Shown here: positions 33,788 to 44,688 of the stretch, piece after piece
Position numbering within the stretch: position 1 is the stretch's first letter
Layout: every line of letters starts with the position of its first letter
DNA from: Mucilaginibacter lappiensis
GTDB lineage: Bacteria; Bacteroidota; Bacteroidia; Sphingobacteriales; Sphingobacteriaceae
Assembly: GCF_900155965.1 (NCBI RefSeq)
Contig: NZ_FTMG01000024.1
Span: forward strand, 1-64,000
Length of the DNA: 64,000 nt
Direction of reading: 5' to 3'
Translations under genes and position numbers: made by a program
The notes under the pieces: generated by a model
What the model was told of the DNA's origin: nothing
The model's input: the letters and a program-made list of their open reading frames with translations, nothing else
The model's database searches: none

Positions 33788-35014
33788 CTATTTTATTTTC
33801 ACCACCCGAATGTTATCGATTGCTGCTTTAAAGGCTGTTACTGTGGTTAAACCATCATTGATATACCATATGTTCATACCAGTCTTGCCACTTGAACCAA
33901 CTAAATCTGATATAGACGCAACCGGAGTGCCGGTGCCATTATTGGTTAAAAAGCTTGATAACGGAATAGTAACAGTTATCCAGCCGGTTGTAGTAAAAGG
34001 TGTTGTTTTACCCGCGCTGTTTATCCAGGGCCTGTACCGGGCTATATAATCAAAGCTCCCATTTGCTGCTACGAAAATAGAACCTGCAGTCCACGGAGTA
34101 GATTTAGGAACCGATAATTCAAACTTTACAGCATAACTGGATAAACTGCTGTCAATATCTGCGACCTTAACCCATTGAGCCGCGCCCATGTTAACTCCTC
34201 GACCACCATTGTACCAGGCATAGTCATTCGCAGTAAGGTTACTTGCAGTCAAGACATTATAGTAGCCGGTATTACCGGGAAAATCAGCAGAACTGTTTTC
34301 TGTATCTGACCCCCATGGATACGTATTTATGGAATCCCAGTTTTGAAATACGCCGTCAACGAAATCATGAACGTTATAAACGGTAGAAGCTGAACCGGAT
34401 TTCGTTGTGACGCTTACAATGCCGCCATTTTGCGTAACGCCCGCAGGTACCGCAAGGCTAATAGTGGTGCCATCGGAAGAGGCCGTATAATTAGTAATTG
34501 CAATACCGGCATAGGTTAAACTTTTGATAAAGAAAAAGTTAAACCCATTAATTTTAACTGAATCGCCTGGACTTGCATCTTCATTAGAAACACCGGAAAT
34601 TGTTGGCGCAGGGGCCACAATGGAAAAAGAAAACGTTGTTTGGCCGTGCGTGGTTACGTAAGTTATCGTATTAAGTTGTTTTGCTGGCACTATCGGAAAA
34701 GCGATAACCGCGGGAATTAAGGCAATCGCGCTGGTATCGGAAAACCAGGCATCATTAAAGGATCCTGCTACCCCATCAAAATTAATTTGCAGGGCTCCTT
34801 TTAGATTACGGCCGGAAATAACAACCCATTGCCCCGTTCCGACTTTGCTTAAAAGCGAATCACCTGGACTCGCAACATAATTACGGATATGGGTAATAAC
34901 GGGAGTACCCGTACCATATTTTTGATCTTTTTTACAGCCGGATTGCGCAATAAATATTATTGCGATTAGTACAAGCAATAAACAATTATTGGCATTGTAA
35001 AGTAGCTTTTTCAT
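33788..35014 (-). CDS. IPT/TIG-domain surface glycan-binding lipoprotein (SGBP-like)
   Basis: A 408-aa lipoprotein (signal plus lipobox IAQSGC, Cys27). Two IPT/TIG-type Ig domains follow (about 35-125 and 130-215; VVISGRNLKGALQINFDG, and SPGDSVKINGFNFFFIKSLTY). The C-terminal ~190 residues are a beta-sandwich of the kind that holds glycan. Its position directly after SusD is that of SGBP-B proteins, which bind the target polysaccharide at the outer face and feed it to SusC/D. Ligand unproven; xyloglucan is expected from the locus. Confidence 0.85.
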   Translation of the reverse strand: MKKLLYNANNCLLLVLIAIIFIAQSGCKKDQKYGTGTPVITHIRNYVASPGDSLLSKVGTGQWVVISGRNLKGALQINFDGVAGSFNDAWFSDTSAIALIPAVIAFPIVPAKQLNTITYVTTHGQTTFSFSIVAPAPTISGVSNEDASPGDSVKINGFNFFFIKSLTYAGIAITNYTASSDGTTISLAVPAGVTQNGGIVSVTTKSGSASTVYNVHDFVDGVFQNWDSINTYPWGSDTENSSADFPGNTGYYNVLTASNLTANDYAWYNGGRGVNMGAAQWVKVADIDSSLSSYAVKFELSVPKSTPWTAGSIFVAANGSFDYIARYRPWINSAGKTTPFTTTGWITVTIPLSSFLTNNGTGTPVASISDLVGSSGKTGMNIWYINDGLTTVTAFKAAIDNIRVVKIK

Positions 35015-35052
35015 GATTTATTTTTAAGAATTATTAAATGATTCTAAATGGT

Positions 35053-36627
35053 CTATTTATAGTAGGCTACCGGTTCCTCCAATAACTTGGGGTCCGCTGT
35101 CTGGTCATTTGCCGGTATAGGCAAGGTGAACGTCGCTTTGGTCGCCGGCGTAATGATGAGACCATTGGCTACCAGCGTTTTTGTTCCGGTACCAGGATCA
35201 TAGGTAAATTGTTGCCTGACTTGTTTATTGATCGCATCTATCGCTCCCTGGGGATTATAGTAGGAAAGACGAACCAGGTCAAACCAGTACTGGCCTTCAA
35301 ATGCCAATTCAACTCTCCGCTCGTTCCAAAGACTTGAAGTTGTAATACTGGTTACCGGATCAACCCCTGCTCTGGTTCTTATCGCATTAAAATACTTTAA
35401 CGCCTCACCATTCGAAGTAGAAGCATTATTACCCAGTAATGCTTCTACGTATATCAGGTACACATCCCCTAACCGTATTACCGCATTATGTTCAATCGAT
35501 GACCAAAGGTCCATGGTTGGCGAATTATTATCGGCAGCCGTACCAACCACGTGCTTTTTAACATTTACCCCGGTAGCGGTATAACCGCCACCTGCAGCGT
35601 TTAACTCGGGATAATGATCACCGGTTAGCATATAAGTTGCCTTACGGCGGATGGAGTCCTGTGGAGTGTATAAGTTAGCCAGATCAATGGTAGGACCGAT
35701 TGCCCCTCCCCAGCCACCACCTCCGGTAATCAGGCTGCTACTGGGCGCGAATTGCGCCTGTATACCATTTCCACCACCGTAACCTACACCTGGCGCCCAT
35801 TGAAACGCGAACAGCGACTCGGAATTATCATTAAATTGTGTTCTGAAAAGATTATAGTAACTTGGTAATAGCGTTAAACCACTTGTATTACAAACGCTTC
35901 CCGCGTAATAGGCCGCGCTATCCAGATCGGTTTGGTTACGGCTACCACTTTGCCCTAAACCTGCCCTGGTTAAATACACTTTGGCCAGTAAACCCTGTGC
36001 TGACCAAGTGGTTACACGTCCGGGTTGATCTGATTTGGGCAGATTGGCTGCTGCATACCTTAAATCATTGATGATAAATTTATAAACATCACTCAGCTTG
36101 TTGCGCGGCACTAAAGGATTCGCGATCAGCTTATCATTGTCTTCAATAATAGGTACCGGGCCCCATAACTGGGCTATAAAGAAATAGGAAGTGGCCCGTA
36201 TAAATCTCAGTTCTCCAAGAGCCCCCGTTTTACTTTTGACAGAGACACTATCAGGAAGTTTGGTATTAATCGCCTTAATATTGATGTTACAATGAGCCAC
36301 AATATCATAAAAGGATTGCCATGAATTGGTGATATAGGAATTTTGGCTGGTGATAGAAAATGTAGTGAACTGAACCAGGTCGGCGTTATAAGGCTGCAGC
36401 ATATTGCCGCTCATAATGTCACCAACCCCCAATAGCGGGAAATTATTCCAGCTAAACCAGGGCTGGGCATACAGGGCAGCTGTAGCAAGCCTTAGATCGG
36501 AGCTGCTTTTATAAAAATTATCAGTAGTTAATCCGGTTAAAGGAGGTCGGTTTAAAAAATCCTTTTTGCAGCTGATTATCACCACCATGATAAACAATAA
36601 GCATATATTTAATTTAATCAGTTTCAT
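35053..36627 (-). CDS. SusD/RagB family nutrient-binding outer membrane lipoprotein
   Basis: A 524-aa protein. ATG at 36625-36627 is chosen because it begins the lipoprotein signal (MKLIKLNICLL...VIISC); a longer frame overlaps SusC without a signal. The lipobox Cys is followed by KKDFLNRPP, typical of SusD. The four TPR-like helices carry GELRFIRATSYFF (RAxxYF motif near 180), and the C-terminus has LWNERRVELAFEGQYWFDLVR. It starts 11 bp after the SusC stop. It would bind oligosaccharide over the SusC pore. Confidence 0.93.
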   Translation of the reverse strand: MKLIKLNICLLFIMVVIISCKKDFLNRPPLTGLTTDNFYKSSSDLRLATAALYAQPWFSWNNFPLLGVGDIMSGNMLQPYNADLVQFTTFSITSQNSYITNSWQSFYDIVAHCNINIKAINTKLPDSVSVKSKTGALGELRFIRATSYFFIAQLWGPVPIIEDNDKLIANPLVPRNKLSDVYKFIINDLRYAAANLPKSDQPGRVTTWSAQGLLAKVYLTRAGLGQSGSRNQTDLDSAAYYAGSVCNTSGLTLLPSYYNLFRTQFNDNSESLFAFQWAPGVGYGGGNGIQAQFAPSSSLITGGGGWGGAIGPTIDLANLYTPQDSIRRKATYMLTGDHYPELNAAGGGYTATGVNVKKHVVGTAADNNSPTMDLWSSIEHNAVIRLGDVYLIYVEALLGNNASTSNGEALKYFNAIRTRAGVDPVTSITTSSLWNERRVELAFEGQYWFDLVRLSYYNPQGAIDAINKQVRQQFTYDPGTGTKTLVANGLIITPATKATFTLPIPANDQTADPKLLEEPVAYYK

Positions 36628-36637
36628 AATCATAATT

Positions 36638-39600
36638 TTAATTATTAAGCGATACGTTAAGGCCAACCGTATAAACACGTGGCTGTGCATAATAGCCGTT
36701 ATCAATACCCGCTGCCAAAGGGTTCCATGAACCGATCTCCGGATCATAACCTGTATATTTGGTTATGGTAAATACATTGGTCACATTGACGTAAACACGT
36801 AATGATTTCAGGTGAATTCTGTTTAAGAGGCTGTTCGAAAAGCTATAACCCAAAGCAATACTTTTGCACTTCAGAAAAGAGCCACTTTCTATATATCTAT
36901 CAGAAAAACGCTGATTATCATTGCCGCTGCTTTGGCTTATCCGGGTAATATTGGTTTCCGGATTGGTGATATATACATTGTTAATATCAGATGCAGAACC
37001 GGTAGGATTTATCAGCCCTATTTTAGCGTAATTAATTACATCTGCGAAATAGCCAAAATTTTGGTTAGGGTTATTTCCGTTAACCTTTAGCTGGTTGTAA
37101 ATTTTATTGCCATAATTACCGGTCATAAAAACATTCAGATCAATGTTTTTATAGGAAAATGAGTTATTGATACCATATTGAAATTTTGGCAACGGCGATC
37201 CTAAGAAAGTTTGATCATTCGCGTCAATTTTGCCATCCTTATTAATGTCCTTAAAAATAACATCACCTACCCAAACCCCGCCGGAACCAGGCGTAATGGG
37301 TATAGATCCGTTCCCGTTTTGTGATAACGCCGGGTATTTGGTAAAATCCGCCGCGTTCTTATAAATACCCAGGGATTGATAACCATAAAATTCACCGATG
37401 GAACGCCCCACAACAGTCTTTGTAACAGCACCATAAATGGCAGGGGTACCATCGACTAAGGCCAAAACTTTGTTCTTGTTTTGTGAGAACGTCAGGTTGG
37501 TTCTCCAGTTAAAATCTTTAGATCTGATGTTGACCGTTGACAAGGAAAACTCAATACCTTTATTACTTACTGATCCGATATTAACATAAGGGGCTTGAAC
37601 CGCGCCCGGCGAATATCCTCCATTTGGAAACGTACCTGAATAAAAAGGTTCAGTAAGACTCAATAATAAGTTTGAAGTTTTACGGTAGTAGGCATCAACG
37701 GTAAATGTTATTCTATTGTTTAAAATACTGGCATCCAGGCCCACATTGTAGGATTTTGTGGTTTCCCATTTGATATCCGGGTTACCGGTTGTGGCCGTTA
37801 ACTGTGAATTGCCTGATAAACCGGTTGCTACCGTGGTTAAGGTAGACCCGTAAGCATACTCGGAAATATTCTGATTATTTACCAAACCGTAACCGATTCT
37901 GAGTTTTAAATCGTTGATCGCTTTGATATCTTTCAAAAGCGCTTCATGATTTACTTTCCAGGCCAGTGCACCGGAGTACGTGGTATTCCATCGGTTAGCC
38001 GGCGCAAATTTTGAAGAACCATCATGTCGTACCGTGGCTGTTAGCAGGTACTTATCATCATAGGTAAAATTTGCACGCCCAAAATAGGCCTCCAGTGAAC
38101 CTTGTCCCTTAGTACCGGTATTGGTTGCGGTTGTTCCATCGCCACTGCTGATGGTTTGTACATTATTACTCGCAAAATTGGTCCTTGTAGCTGAAACACT
38201 ATTATTCTTAAGCAGCTGCGCCTCATGTCCCGCCATTACATTGACGTAATATTTGCTGTTAAAAGTGTGATTGTATGTTAAGTAATTGGTAATTGAATTA
38301 TAAAAGTTTTGCGCGCTTGTGGACGTTCCGGAATTTGTCGTTTTAGTATAGGCGCCCATAGTATAAGTGGGGTTAAAATAATCTTCCGTAGCAAAGTCGA
38401 AATTGCCAGAAACCTCATTGCGTAAACTAAGGTCTCTTGTAAATTGAATCTCGGCATAAGCATTGCCGAATAACTGATACCTGCTTTTAAAATCTTTTAC
38501 GATGGTAGCTATCGCAAACGGATTGGTTCCTATTGCTCCATAAATATTGGGATCATTACCACCCCAAGTACCATCAGGATTGACCACATTTACATCGGGC
38601 GTCTGATTTAAAGCCTGAAGAATTACCCCGGTATTGGTCGTGGCCACATTTTCAGCAACGTGGGCCAATTGTATGTTGGTACCTATTCTTAACCAATCGG
38701 TTGTTTTGTTATCAATATTTGCTTTAACGGAAGTTCGTTTAAAATCGGAACCTAAGGCAATACCCTCCTGTGAAAAATAGGTACCCGATAAATAATATTT
38801 AGTACGGGCATCGCCGCCGCTAACAGCAACGTTGTGATTTAGCATAGGAGCGGTCCGGTACAAGGCTTTTTGCCAGTTGGTGCCTACACCCAGATATTGA
38901 GGGTTTGCAAATTGTGGCCTCAGGTCGTAACCTATAATGGTCCCCTTTTCGTTCATAAACGTCGCGTACTGACGCAAATCCATCACATCATAATACTTGG
39001 GCAGTTTTTGCCAGCCTACGTATCCATCATAGCTTACCTGGGGCGGGCCTGAAACTCCCTTTTTAGTGGTGATAATAATTACACCATTTGATGCCTGCGA
39101 TCCGTATATAGCTGTTGCGGATGCATCCTTCAACACGTCTATGGAAGCGATATCTGATGGATTAATGCTGGATAAGGGATTTGTGCCATTGCCCGGAATG
39201 GGCGATTGAGCGTTGGGCGGGATCTGTATCCCGTCAATGACATAAAGCGGCGGCGAGCCAGTAAAACCACCAAGGCCCCGTATTTGTACATTGACATCAC
39301 CACCAGGCTGACCTGAGACCTGTTGTACTACCACTCCCGCTACCCGTCCCTGTAAGGCCTGATCAATTGTTGTAGGTTGTGTTTTTACAATATCAGCAGC
39401 GGTAACAGAAGATACTGAACCGGTAAGATCCCCGCGTTTTTTGGTACCGTATCCAATAACCACTACCTCATTTAAATCGCTTGTTGATGGTTTAAGCGCT
39501 ACATTGATGGTGCTAGTCTGTCCAATGTATATTTGCTGGGTGCTATAACTTACAAAGCTAAAGATCAATACGTCTCCGGACTTTGCACTGATGGTGTAAC

Positions 39601-39802
39601 TACCATCTATCCCTGATACCGTACCTGTTGACGAATCCTTAACTCTAACATTTACACCGGGTAATGGCTTGGAATTATCAGCACTGGTTATTTTTCCGGT
39701 AATACTATGGGTTTGGGCATAGCAGGTAAAAGAAAAGAATATCAACGTAAAGAAAATCCAGTAACGCTTTCCGGTTACTTTTCTTTTTAATTTCTTCTTC
39801 AT
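36638..39802 (-). CDS. SusC/RagA family TonB-linked outer membrane transporter
   Basis: A 1054-aa protein with a signal peptide (ends SFTCYAQ). A carboxypeptidase-regulatory-like domain follows (ITGKITSADNSKPLPGVNVR). The TonB box region LNEVVVIGYGTKKRGDLTGSV comes next, then the plug (VIDGIQIPP, and IDVLKDASATAIYGSQASNGVIIITT), then a 22-strand barrel with a final aromatic-type strand. It imports oligosaccharides with SusD. It is the first gene of the SusCD-SGBP-enzyme run; the promoter should be in 39803-40459, the likely target of the HTCS encoded just upstream. Confidence 0.94.
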   Translation of the reverse strand: MKKKLKRKVTGKRYWIFFTLIFFSFTCYAQTHSITGKITSADNSKPLPGVNVRVKDSSTGTVSGIDGSYTISAKSGDVLIFSFVSYSTQQIYIGQTSTINVALKPSTSDLNEVVVIGYGTKKRGDLTGSVSSVTAADIVKTQPTTIDQALQGRVAGVVVQQVSGQPGGDVNVQIRGLGGFTGSPPLYVIDGIQIPPNAQSPIPGNGTNPLSSINPSDIASIDVLKDASATAIYGSQASNGVIIITTKKGVSGPPQVSYDGYVGWQKLPKYYDVMDLRQYATFMNEKGTIIGYDLRPQFANPQYLGVGTNWQKALYRTAPMLNHNVAVSGGDARTKYYLSGTYFSQEGIALGSDFKRTSVKANIDNKTTDWLRIGTNIQLAHVAENVATTNTGVILQALNQTPDVNVVNPDGTWGGNDPNIYGAIGTNPFAIATIVKDFKSRYQLFGNAYAEIQFTRDLSLRNEVSGNFDFATEDYFNPTYTMGAYTKTTNSGTSTSAQNFYNSITNYLTYNHTFNSKYYVNVMAGHEAQLLKNNSVSATRTNFASNNVQTISSGDGTTATNTGTKGQGSLEAYFGRANFTYDDKYLLTATVRHDGSSKFAPANRWNTTYSGALAWKVNHEALLKDIKAINDLKLRIGYGLVNNQNISEYAYGSTLTTVATGLSGNSQLTATTGNPDIKWETTKSYNVGLDASILNNRITFTVDAYYRKTSNLLLSLTEPFYSGTFPNGGYSPGAVQAPYVNIGSVSNKGIEFSLSTVNIRSKDFNWRTNLTFSQNKNKVLALVDGTPAIYGAVTKTVVGRSIGEFYGYQSLGIYKNAADFTKYPALSQNGNGSIPITPGSGGVWVGDVIFKDINKDGKIDANDQTFLGSPLPKFQYGINNSFSYKNIDLNVFMTGNYGNKIYNQLKVNGNNPNQNFGYFADVINYAKIGLINPTGSASDINNVYITNPETNITRISQSSGNDNQRFSDRYIESGSFLKCKSIALGYSFSNSLLNRIHLKSLRVYVNVTNVFTITKYTGYDPEIGSWNPLAAGIDNGYYAQPRVYTVGLNVSLNN

Positions 39803-40459
39803 TTTTTAAATAGCTAAAATTTTAGGGTTGGTGAATAATTGGTTCAAAAAAATTTGTGTAGTTTGATTAATTCGTTGATTAATACTTCCGGGCATAAACT
39901 ACTATGCCCAAATTGACTCGTACTTCAATGGAGAAAAAAACAGGCATACCTATCCCTGGGGTTATTTTACATCTTGTCAATCACTAACAGATGGATATTC
40001 AAAAACCCTATTTTCGCGCAGTAAAACTTGCAGACGATATCAAATCCCGGAAATAATAATGGAGATAGTAATTATTGATTCATAATCATTTTAATAATTT
40101 AGTTAATTAATTGGTTGCAAAAAATGCGTTGTGCACGCAGTATAATTGGTTGTTTATAACGGGAGGCAAGTTACTTATACACAGGAATAAACGATGGATA
40201 AATTGTTACAGTTTAGGGATAAATTAGTTACAATCAAATATTTTCAAATGACTAGCTATCAATTATTTAACCAATAAAATGCCAAAAAACAACATTTGAA
40301 TCATTCATAAACTCCCACTTTATTTGCTACGACAATTTAATATAAAACCCACCGTGTGCCGGCCTGAATCTGTATCACTTAATCCAATAAATTTGAAGAC
40401 TTGTAATAAGGAATGAGCGTGAATTTCAAATACTACCTGCGTATATCATCCGGGCCGGT
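39803..40459. other. Intergenic region upstream of SusC, probable HTCS-controlled promoter
   Basis: A 657-bp AT-rich gap between the HTCS stop and the SusC start. No ORF with coding character. A small TGCGT/ACGCA inverted repeat lies near 40121-40140. An HTCS operator would be expected close to the SusC start, but I cannot name one. Confidence 0.4.
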
Positions 40460-43400
40460 TTATTTATTCTTTTTCAACTCATTAAGGTAGTCAGAAGGCA
40501 GTATAGAAAACTCCGACTTAAAAGCCTTTGCAAAATATTTGGGGTTATTATAACCTACCTGGTAAGCAACTTCCGCGATAGTGAATTCATTCATTTCTAA
40601 TAACTGCATTGCCCTTTTAAGACGAATCGATTTTATAAATTCAAGGGGCGCTTTTCCCAAAAGGTTAAAGACCTTTCTGTATAAAGCTACGCGACTCATA
40701 TTTACTTCTCTACTTAACATTTCAACAGAAAAATCAGCATTAGATATATTTGCCTCAATAACGGCCAATGCCTTTTTCATAAATTTCATATCCGGGCCTT
40801 CAATAACCACCGCGGAGGGCTCGACTTCAATTTGTTTCTGGTAGGTTTCTTTTGTTGACTGCTGATATTTAAGCAGGTTTTTGATCTTAAAATGCAACAC
40901 CTCGAAATTAAAAGGTTTGATCATATAATCGTTAGCACCGGTTTCCAACCCAATCAGCTCCTGCTCTCCAGCTGTAAAAGCAGTAAGCAATATAAACGGA
41001 ATGTGTTCTGTACGTTTATCGCTTCGTATTTTTTTACAGAAATCAATGCCATTAATTTCAGGCATGTTAATGTCACTTAATATTAAATTGGGATGCAGTG
41101 ATAGTGCTTTTTGCCAGCCGTCTCTTCCGTTAGCTGCTTCAACCACATTATAGCTTCGGTTTAGATCTTCTTTCAGGTAAGTTCTAAATTCCGGGTTATC
41201 TTCAACAATTAAAATGGTTATTCTTTTATCCTTCTTTTCGTAAACTACCGGTTCTGTCTTTATTAATTGAAATGACATCGACGGGATATTTGCTTCATTC
41301 CTATTTAACTCTTTTGAAAGCTTTAACGGCAATCGTACTATAAACGAGCTTCCTTTTCCGGGTTCACTTTCTACCGAAATAACTCCACCCATCAGGTTTA
41401 CAAACTCCTTCGTTATTGCCAAACCAATTCCACTACCCTGATTGATCATAGAGGCCGGCATAATATTCTGAAAAAAGCGCTCGAATATCTTATCGTGCTT
41501 TTCTGCCGGGATACCGATACCGGTGTCTTTTACATGTATCTCTAGTAATGTCATGTCCGCCATATTTGATTCAAGCAATTTAACGGTAACATTTACACAT
41601 CCGGATTCATGTGTAAATTTCAAAGCGTTTGATACCAGGTTGAAGAGTATTCTTTCGATTTTATCTTCATCAAAGAACGCCATGCATGAATCTGTTTCAC
41701 ACTCAAAACCAAACCTGATCTGTTTTTTATCCGCAAGCGTACTAAACAGATCACAGGTGTCCCTGATATTTTTTATAATATCAGCTTCCTTTAAATCTAT
41801 TTTAAACTTTTGCAGCGATAATTTACTAAAGTCAAGCAATTGATTGATCATATTTAGTAAACGCTTACTGTTTTGATAGATCATTTGCAGTTTGCGATGA
41901 TTACTTTTATCGTCCGCCTCTTTCAGCATACATTCCACAGGCGCCAATATTAACGATATGGGTGTTCTGAACTCATGACTTACATTAGTAAAAAACTCTA
42001 TCTTCATTAAATCCAGTTCATGCATGCGCCGGGCTTCCTCCCGCTCACGTTCAAGCTCAAACTTCGCTTCTATTTTTTTTATCCCACGTTGTCTTATGTA
42101 CCATAATGAGGTTAAACATGTTAATAAATATAATAAGTACGCGAACCTGGTTTTCCAGAAGGGGGGTTGTATTCTTATGGGTAAGGTTAATGGAAGGCTC
42201 GTTAAACTACCATTATTACTGACAGCTCTAACCTTAAATACATAGTTACCTGGATCAATATTAGTATAGGTAGCTTTCCTTGTTTTATCATCATTTTTAA
42301 TCCATGCCTTATCGAAACCATCTAATTTATACTCCAGCTTAACCTTCCCTGAATTAAAAAAATTAAGATCAGCAAAGCCTATTGAAAAAGAGTTCTCATT
42401 ATATCGAAGTGCCAAGTCGCTCGTTTCCGTTATTGATTTAGAGAGGACAACATGCCCATTAACTGCTTCTCCCGGATTAAGAGTTTTATTAAACATCTGA
42501 AAGTCAGCTAAAGCGGGCATAGGCGCGCTTTCAACATAACCGATATTTTCAGGTAAAAACATATTAAATCCTTTCGCTCCGCCAAAAATCATTTCTCCTC
42601 TCTTTGTTTTTAACGCTGCATTTACATTAAATTCTCTTCCCTGTAGACCATCAGTTTCATCAAAACTTTTAAACTGATACCGGTAGCTTCCATTAAATGG
42701 GGTTAAAGTAATGTTGCAAAGCCCCTTAGGTGTGCTTAACCAAATGGTATGGTTATTATCTTCAAGCGTATTCAGCACCATATTATCCGGAAGCCCGTTT
42801 TCTTTTGAAAGAACCGAGAATTTATTCCTGGCCGGATCAAATATATTAAGTCCCTCAAGTGTACTGATCCACATCAAACCACGGCTATCCTGGTTAATAC
42901 TGGTCACATTGTCCATGTTCAGGCTATTGGGATTTTTATCCTCATGGATATAATGTATAAAACGATTATTCTTTTTAAGCAATACGTCAACGCCATAGTA
43001 ACTCCCAAACCAAATATTCCTGTCCCGATCTTCGAAAATGGATGAAATAAAAGCAGAATGGACAGAGTTTGGCTGGAACGGTTTATAATGTTTAAATATG
43101 TTTTTGCTTCTGTCCAGCATATTCAAACCACCCGTGAAAGTTCCTATCCACAATCGATTGCCGGAATCCTCCAGGATTGACCATACCCTGTCATCTGATA
43201 TAGTAGTACTGTCCCTATCATTATGCCGGTAGTGTGTAAATGTTCTACCATCAAAACAGTCAAGCCCGCCAAAATAAGTGCCTATCCATAATTTCTTCTG
43301 GTGGTCAATACACAAGCTGATGATCACATCATTGCTTAAACTATTCGTATTTCCCGTTTCATGTTTGTACTGGGTATATCTACCCGTTTTCCGGTTGAAA

Positions 43401-44578
43401 TAAGTTAATCCGCCACCATTGGTGCCAATCCATAAATTACCCAAATCATCTTCCACAAACTTATTGACATCCTCAAAGCTTAAACTATTGACGTCAGAAG
43501 CAAAGTGCCGGTAGACTGGAAATTTAATTATGTTTTTATGATAATAACTGATACCCCGCTTATAAGTACCAAACCACATAATTCCCATATCATCCTTATA
43601 GACCACGCCACTATTTTGCGCGATAGACTTGCTATCATCCTCCCGGTTTAATAAATAACGTACACTAAAATCCTTTTTATCTATCAGGTTAATACCGCCA
43701 TGATCCGTCGCTACCCAAATGATACCCTTATCATCTTGTGTTATGTTATTGATTATATTGGTATTTAGTCTTGCACCGGAAGTTGTTTTATCCAAATGCA
43801 TAAAAGTATGTTTATCAGGACTAAAATAATAGACCCCTAATGAGCTGTTTCTGGAGTATAGCCACAAATCATTATCTCGGTCAACCGTAAGTGAATAGTT
43901 GTAATTTGCAGCAACATTGGCCTTGCTCAACAGATCAGAACGAAAGGTAACTTTTTGTTGGAAGGTGTTAAACTTTTCCAGAACTCCGTCATGATATATA
44001 AACCACATATTACCTTGTTTATCCTCATCAATACCCATGACAATGTCGCTGTATAAGGACTTATTGAAAGTATGCGAGAAATGCCAGGTTTTGTGTCTGA
44101 GCGGGTCATATTTATAAACACCATCATTTGCATATAGAAACCAGTAATTGCCCTTGTTATCTTTTTTTATCGAACTCAATCCGTAATTGGGCAGGTGTAA
44201 GGATTGTTCCTCAGGTATGAGATCATGCTCAAACTGTTCGGTCAGCGGGTCATAAATATTAAAACCGTTCCGGGTTTCAATCCATAGTTTAGCTTCCGGG
44301 CCTTCACAAATATTGACGATACAATCATCATTGAGGGAATGTGGATTACGCGTATCGCGCTTAAATACCTTAAAGGTATAGCCATTATACTTATCAAGAC
44401 CGGACATGGTACCAAACCACATAAAGCCCCGTTTATCTTTATAAATACAGTTGACCTGATTGTTTGAAAGGCCTTTATCGATATCAATATTCAAGAACTG
44501 GTACTGACCATGCTGTGCTAAACCAGCTTTAGATGTAAAAAAAATGACAGCGTAAACTATAAGTAGTTTTGGGCGCAT
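40460..44578 (-). CDS. Hybrid two-component system sensor/regulator (HTCS)
   Basis: A 1372-aa one-protein signalling system. ATG at 44576-44578 starts the signal peptide (MRPKLLIVYAVIFFTSKAGLAQ); an earlier in-frame ATG adds 13 residues. A periplasmic sensor of two seven-bladed Reg_prop propellers comes first (repeated DKxGxxWFGT, DxxGxLWIGT blades), then Y_Y_Y (KLEYKLDGFDKAW). One TM helix lies near 785 (FAYLLYLLTCLTSLWYI). HisKA has NVSHEFRTPISL, and HATPase has NLVSNALKF and GSGIGLAI. The receiver carries D in LILSDINMPE, and the C-terminus is an AraC HTH. HTCS sensors bind oligosaccharide from the target glycan and activate the adjacent SusC promoter. Confidence 0.93.
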   Translation of the reverse strand: MRPKLLIVYAVIFFTSKAGLAQHGQYQFLNIDIDKGLSNNQVNCIYKDKRGFMWFGTMSGLDKYNGYTFKVFKRDTRNPHSLNDDCIVNICEGPEAKLWIETRNGFNIYDPLTEQFEHDLIPEEQSLHLPNYGLSSIKKDNKGNYWFLYANDGVYKYDPLRHKTWHFSHTFNKSLYSDIVMGIDEDKQGNMWFIYHDGVLEKFNTFQQKVTFRSDLLSKANVAANYNYSLTVDRDNDLWLYSRNSSLGVYYFSPDKHTFMHLDKTTSGARLNTNIINNITQDDKGIIWVATDHGGINLIDKKDFSVRYLLNREDDSKSIAQNSGVVYKDDMGIMWFGTYKRGISYYHKNIIKFPVYRHFASDVNSLSFEDVNKFVEDDLGNLWIGTNGGGLTYFNRKTGRYTQYKHETGNTNSLSNDVIISLCIDHQKKLWIGTYFGGLDCFDGRTFTHYRHNDRDSTTISDDRVWSILEDSGNRLWIGTFTGGLNMLDRSKNIFKHYKPFQPNSVHSAFISSIFEDRDRNIWFGSYYGVDVLLKKNNRFIHYIHEDKNPNSLNMDNVTSINQDSRGLMWISTLEGLNIFDPARNKFSVLSKENGLPDNMVLNTLEDNNHTIWLSTPKGLCNITLTPFNGSYRYQFKSFDETDGLQGREFNVNAALKTKRGEMIFGGAKGFNMFLPENIGYVESAPMPALADFQMFNKTLNPGEAVNGHVVLSKSITETSDLALRYNENSFSIGFADLNFFNSGKVKLEYKLDGFDKAWIKNDDKTRKATYTNIDPGNYVFKVRAVSNNGSLTSLPLTLPIRIQPPFWKTRFAYLLYLLTCLTSLWYIRQRGIKKIEAKFELEREREEARRMHELDLMKIEFFTNVSHEFRTPISLILAPVECMLKEADDKSNHRKLQMIYQNSKRLLNMINQLLDFSKLSLQKFKIDLKEADIIKNIRDTCDLFSTLADKKQIRFGFECETDSCMAFFDEDKIERILFNLVSNALKFTHESGCVNVTVKLLESNMADMTLLEIHVKDTGIGIPAEKHDKIFERFFQNIMPASMINQGSGIGLAITKEFVNLMGGVISVESEPGKGSSFIVRLPLKLSKELNRNEANIPSMSFQLIKTEPVVYEKKDKRITILIVEDNPEFRTYLKEDLNRSYNVVEAANGRDGWQKALSLHPNLILSDINMPEINGIDFCKKIRSDKRTEHIPFILLTAFTAGEQELIGLETGANDYMIKPFNFEVLHFKIKNLLKYQQSTKETYQKQIEVEPSAVVIEGPDMKFMKKALAVIEANISNADFSVEMLSREVNMSRVALYRKVFNLLGKAPLEFIKSIRLKRAMQLLEMNEFTIAEVAYQVGYNNPKYFAKAFKSEFSILPSDYLNELKKNK

Positions 44579-44620
44579 AGAGCTAACAATAAATATTAAA
44601 GAGGCAATAAATAACAATTG

Positions 44621-44645
44621 GTGTCATCTCCTCATGAGATGACAC
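44621..44645 (-). terminator. Perfect 10-bp hairpin between GH31 and HTCS genes
   Basis: GTGTCATCTC (44621-44630) with loop CTCAT and exact complement GAGATGACAC (44636-44645). It lies in the 110-bp gap after the GH31 stop and 43 bp before the HTCS start. The minus-strand side continues CAATTGTTATTT, a loose U-rich tail. A terminator or attenuator, or an operator for the regulator gene. Confidence 0.5.
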
Positions 44646-44688
44646 TAATGTAACTTTAATATTTTAAATTGTTAAAAAAACAATTAAT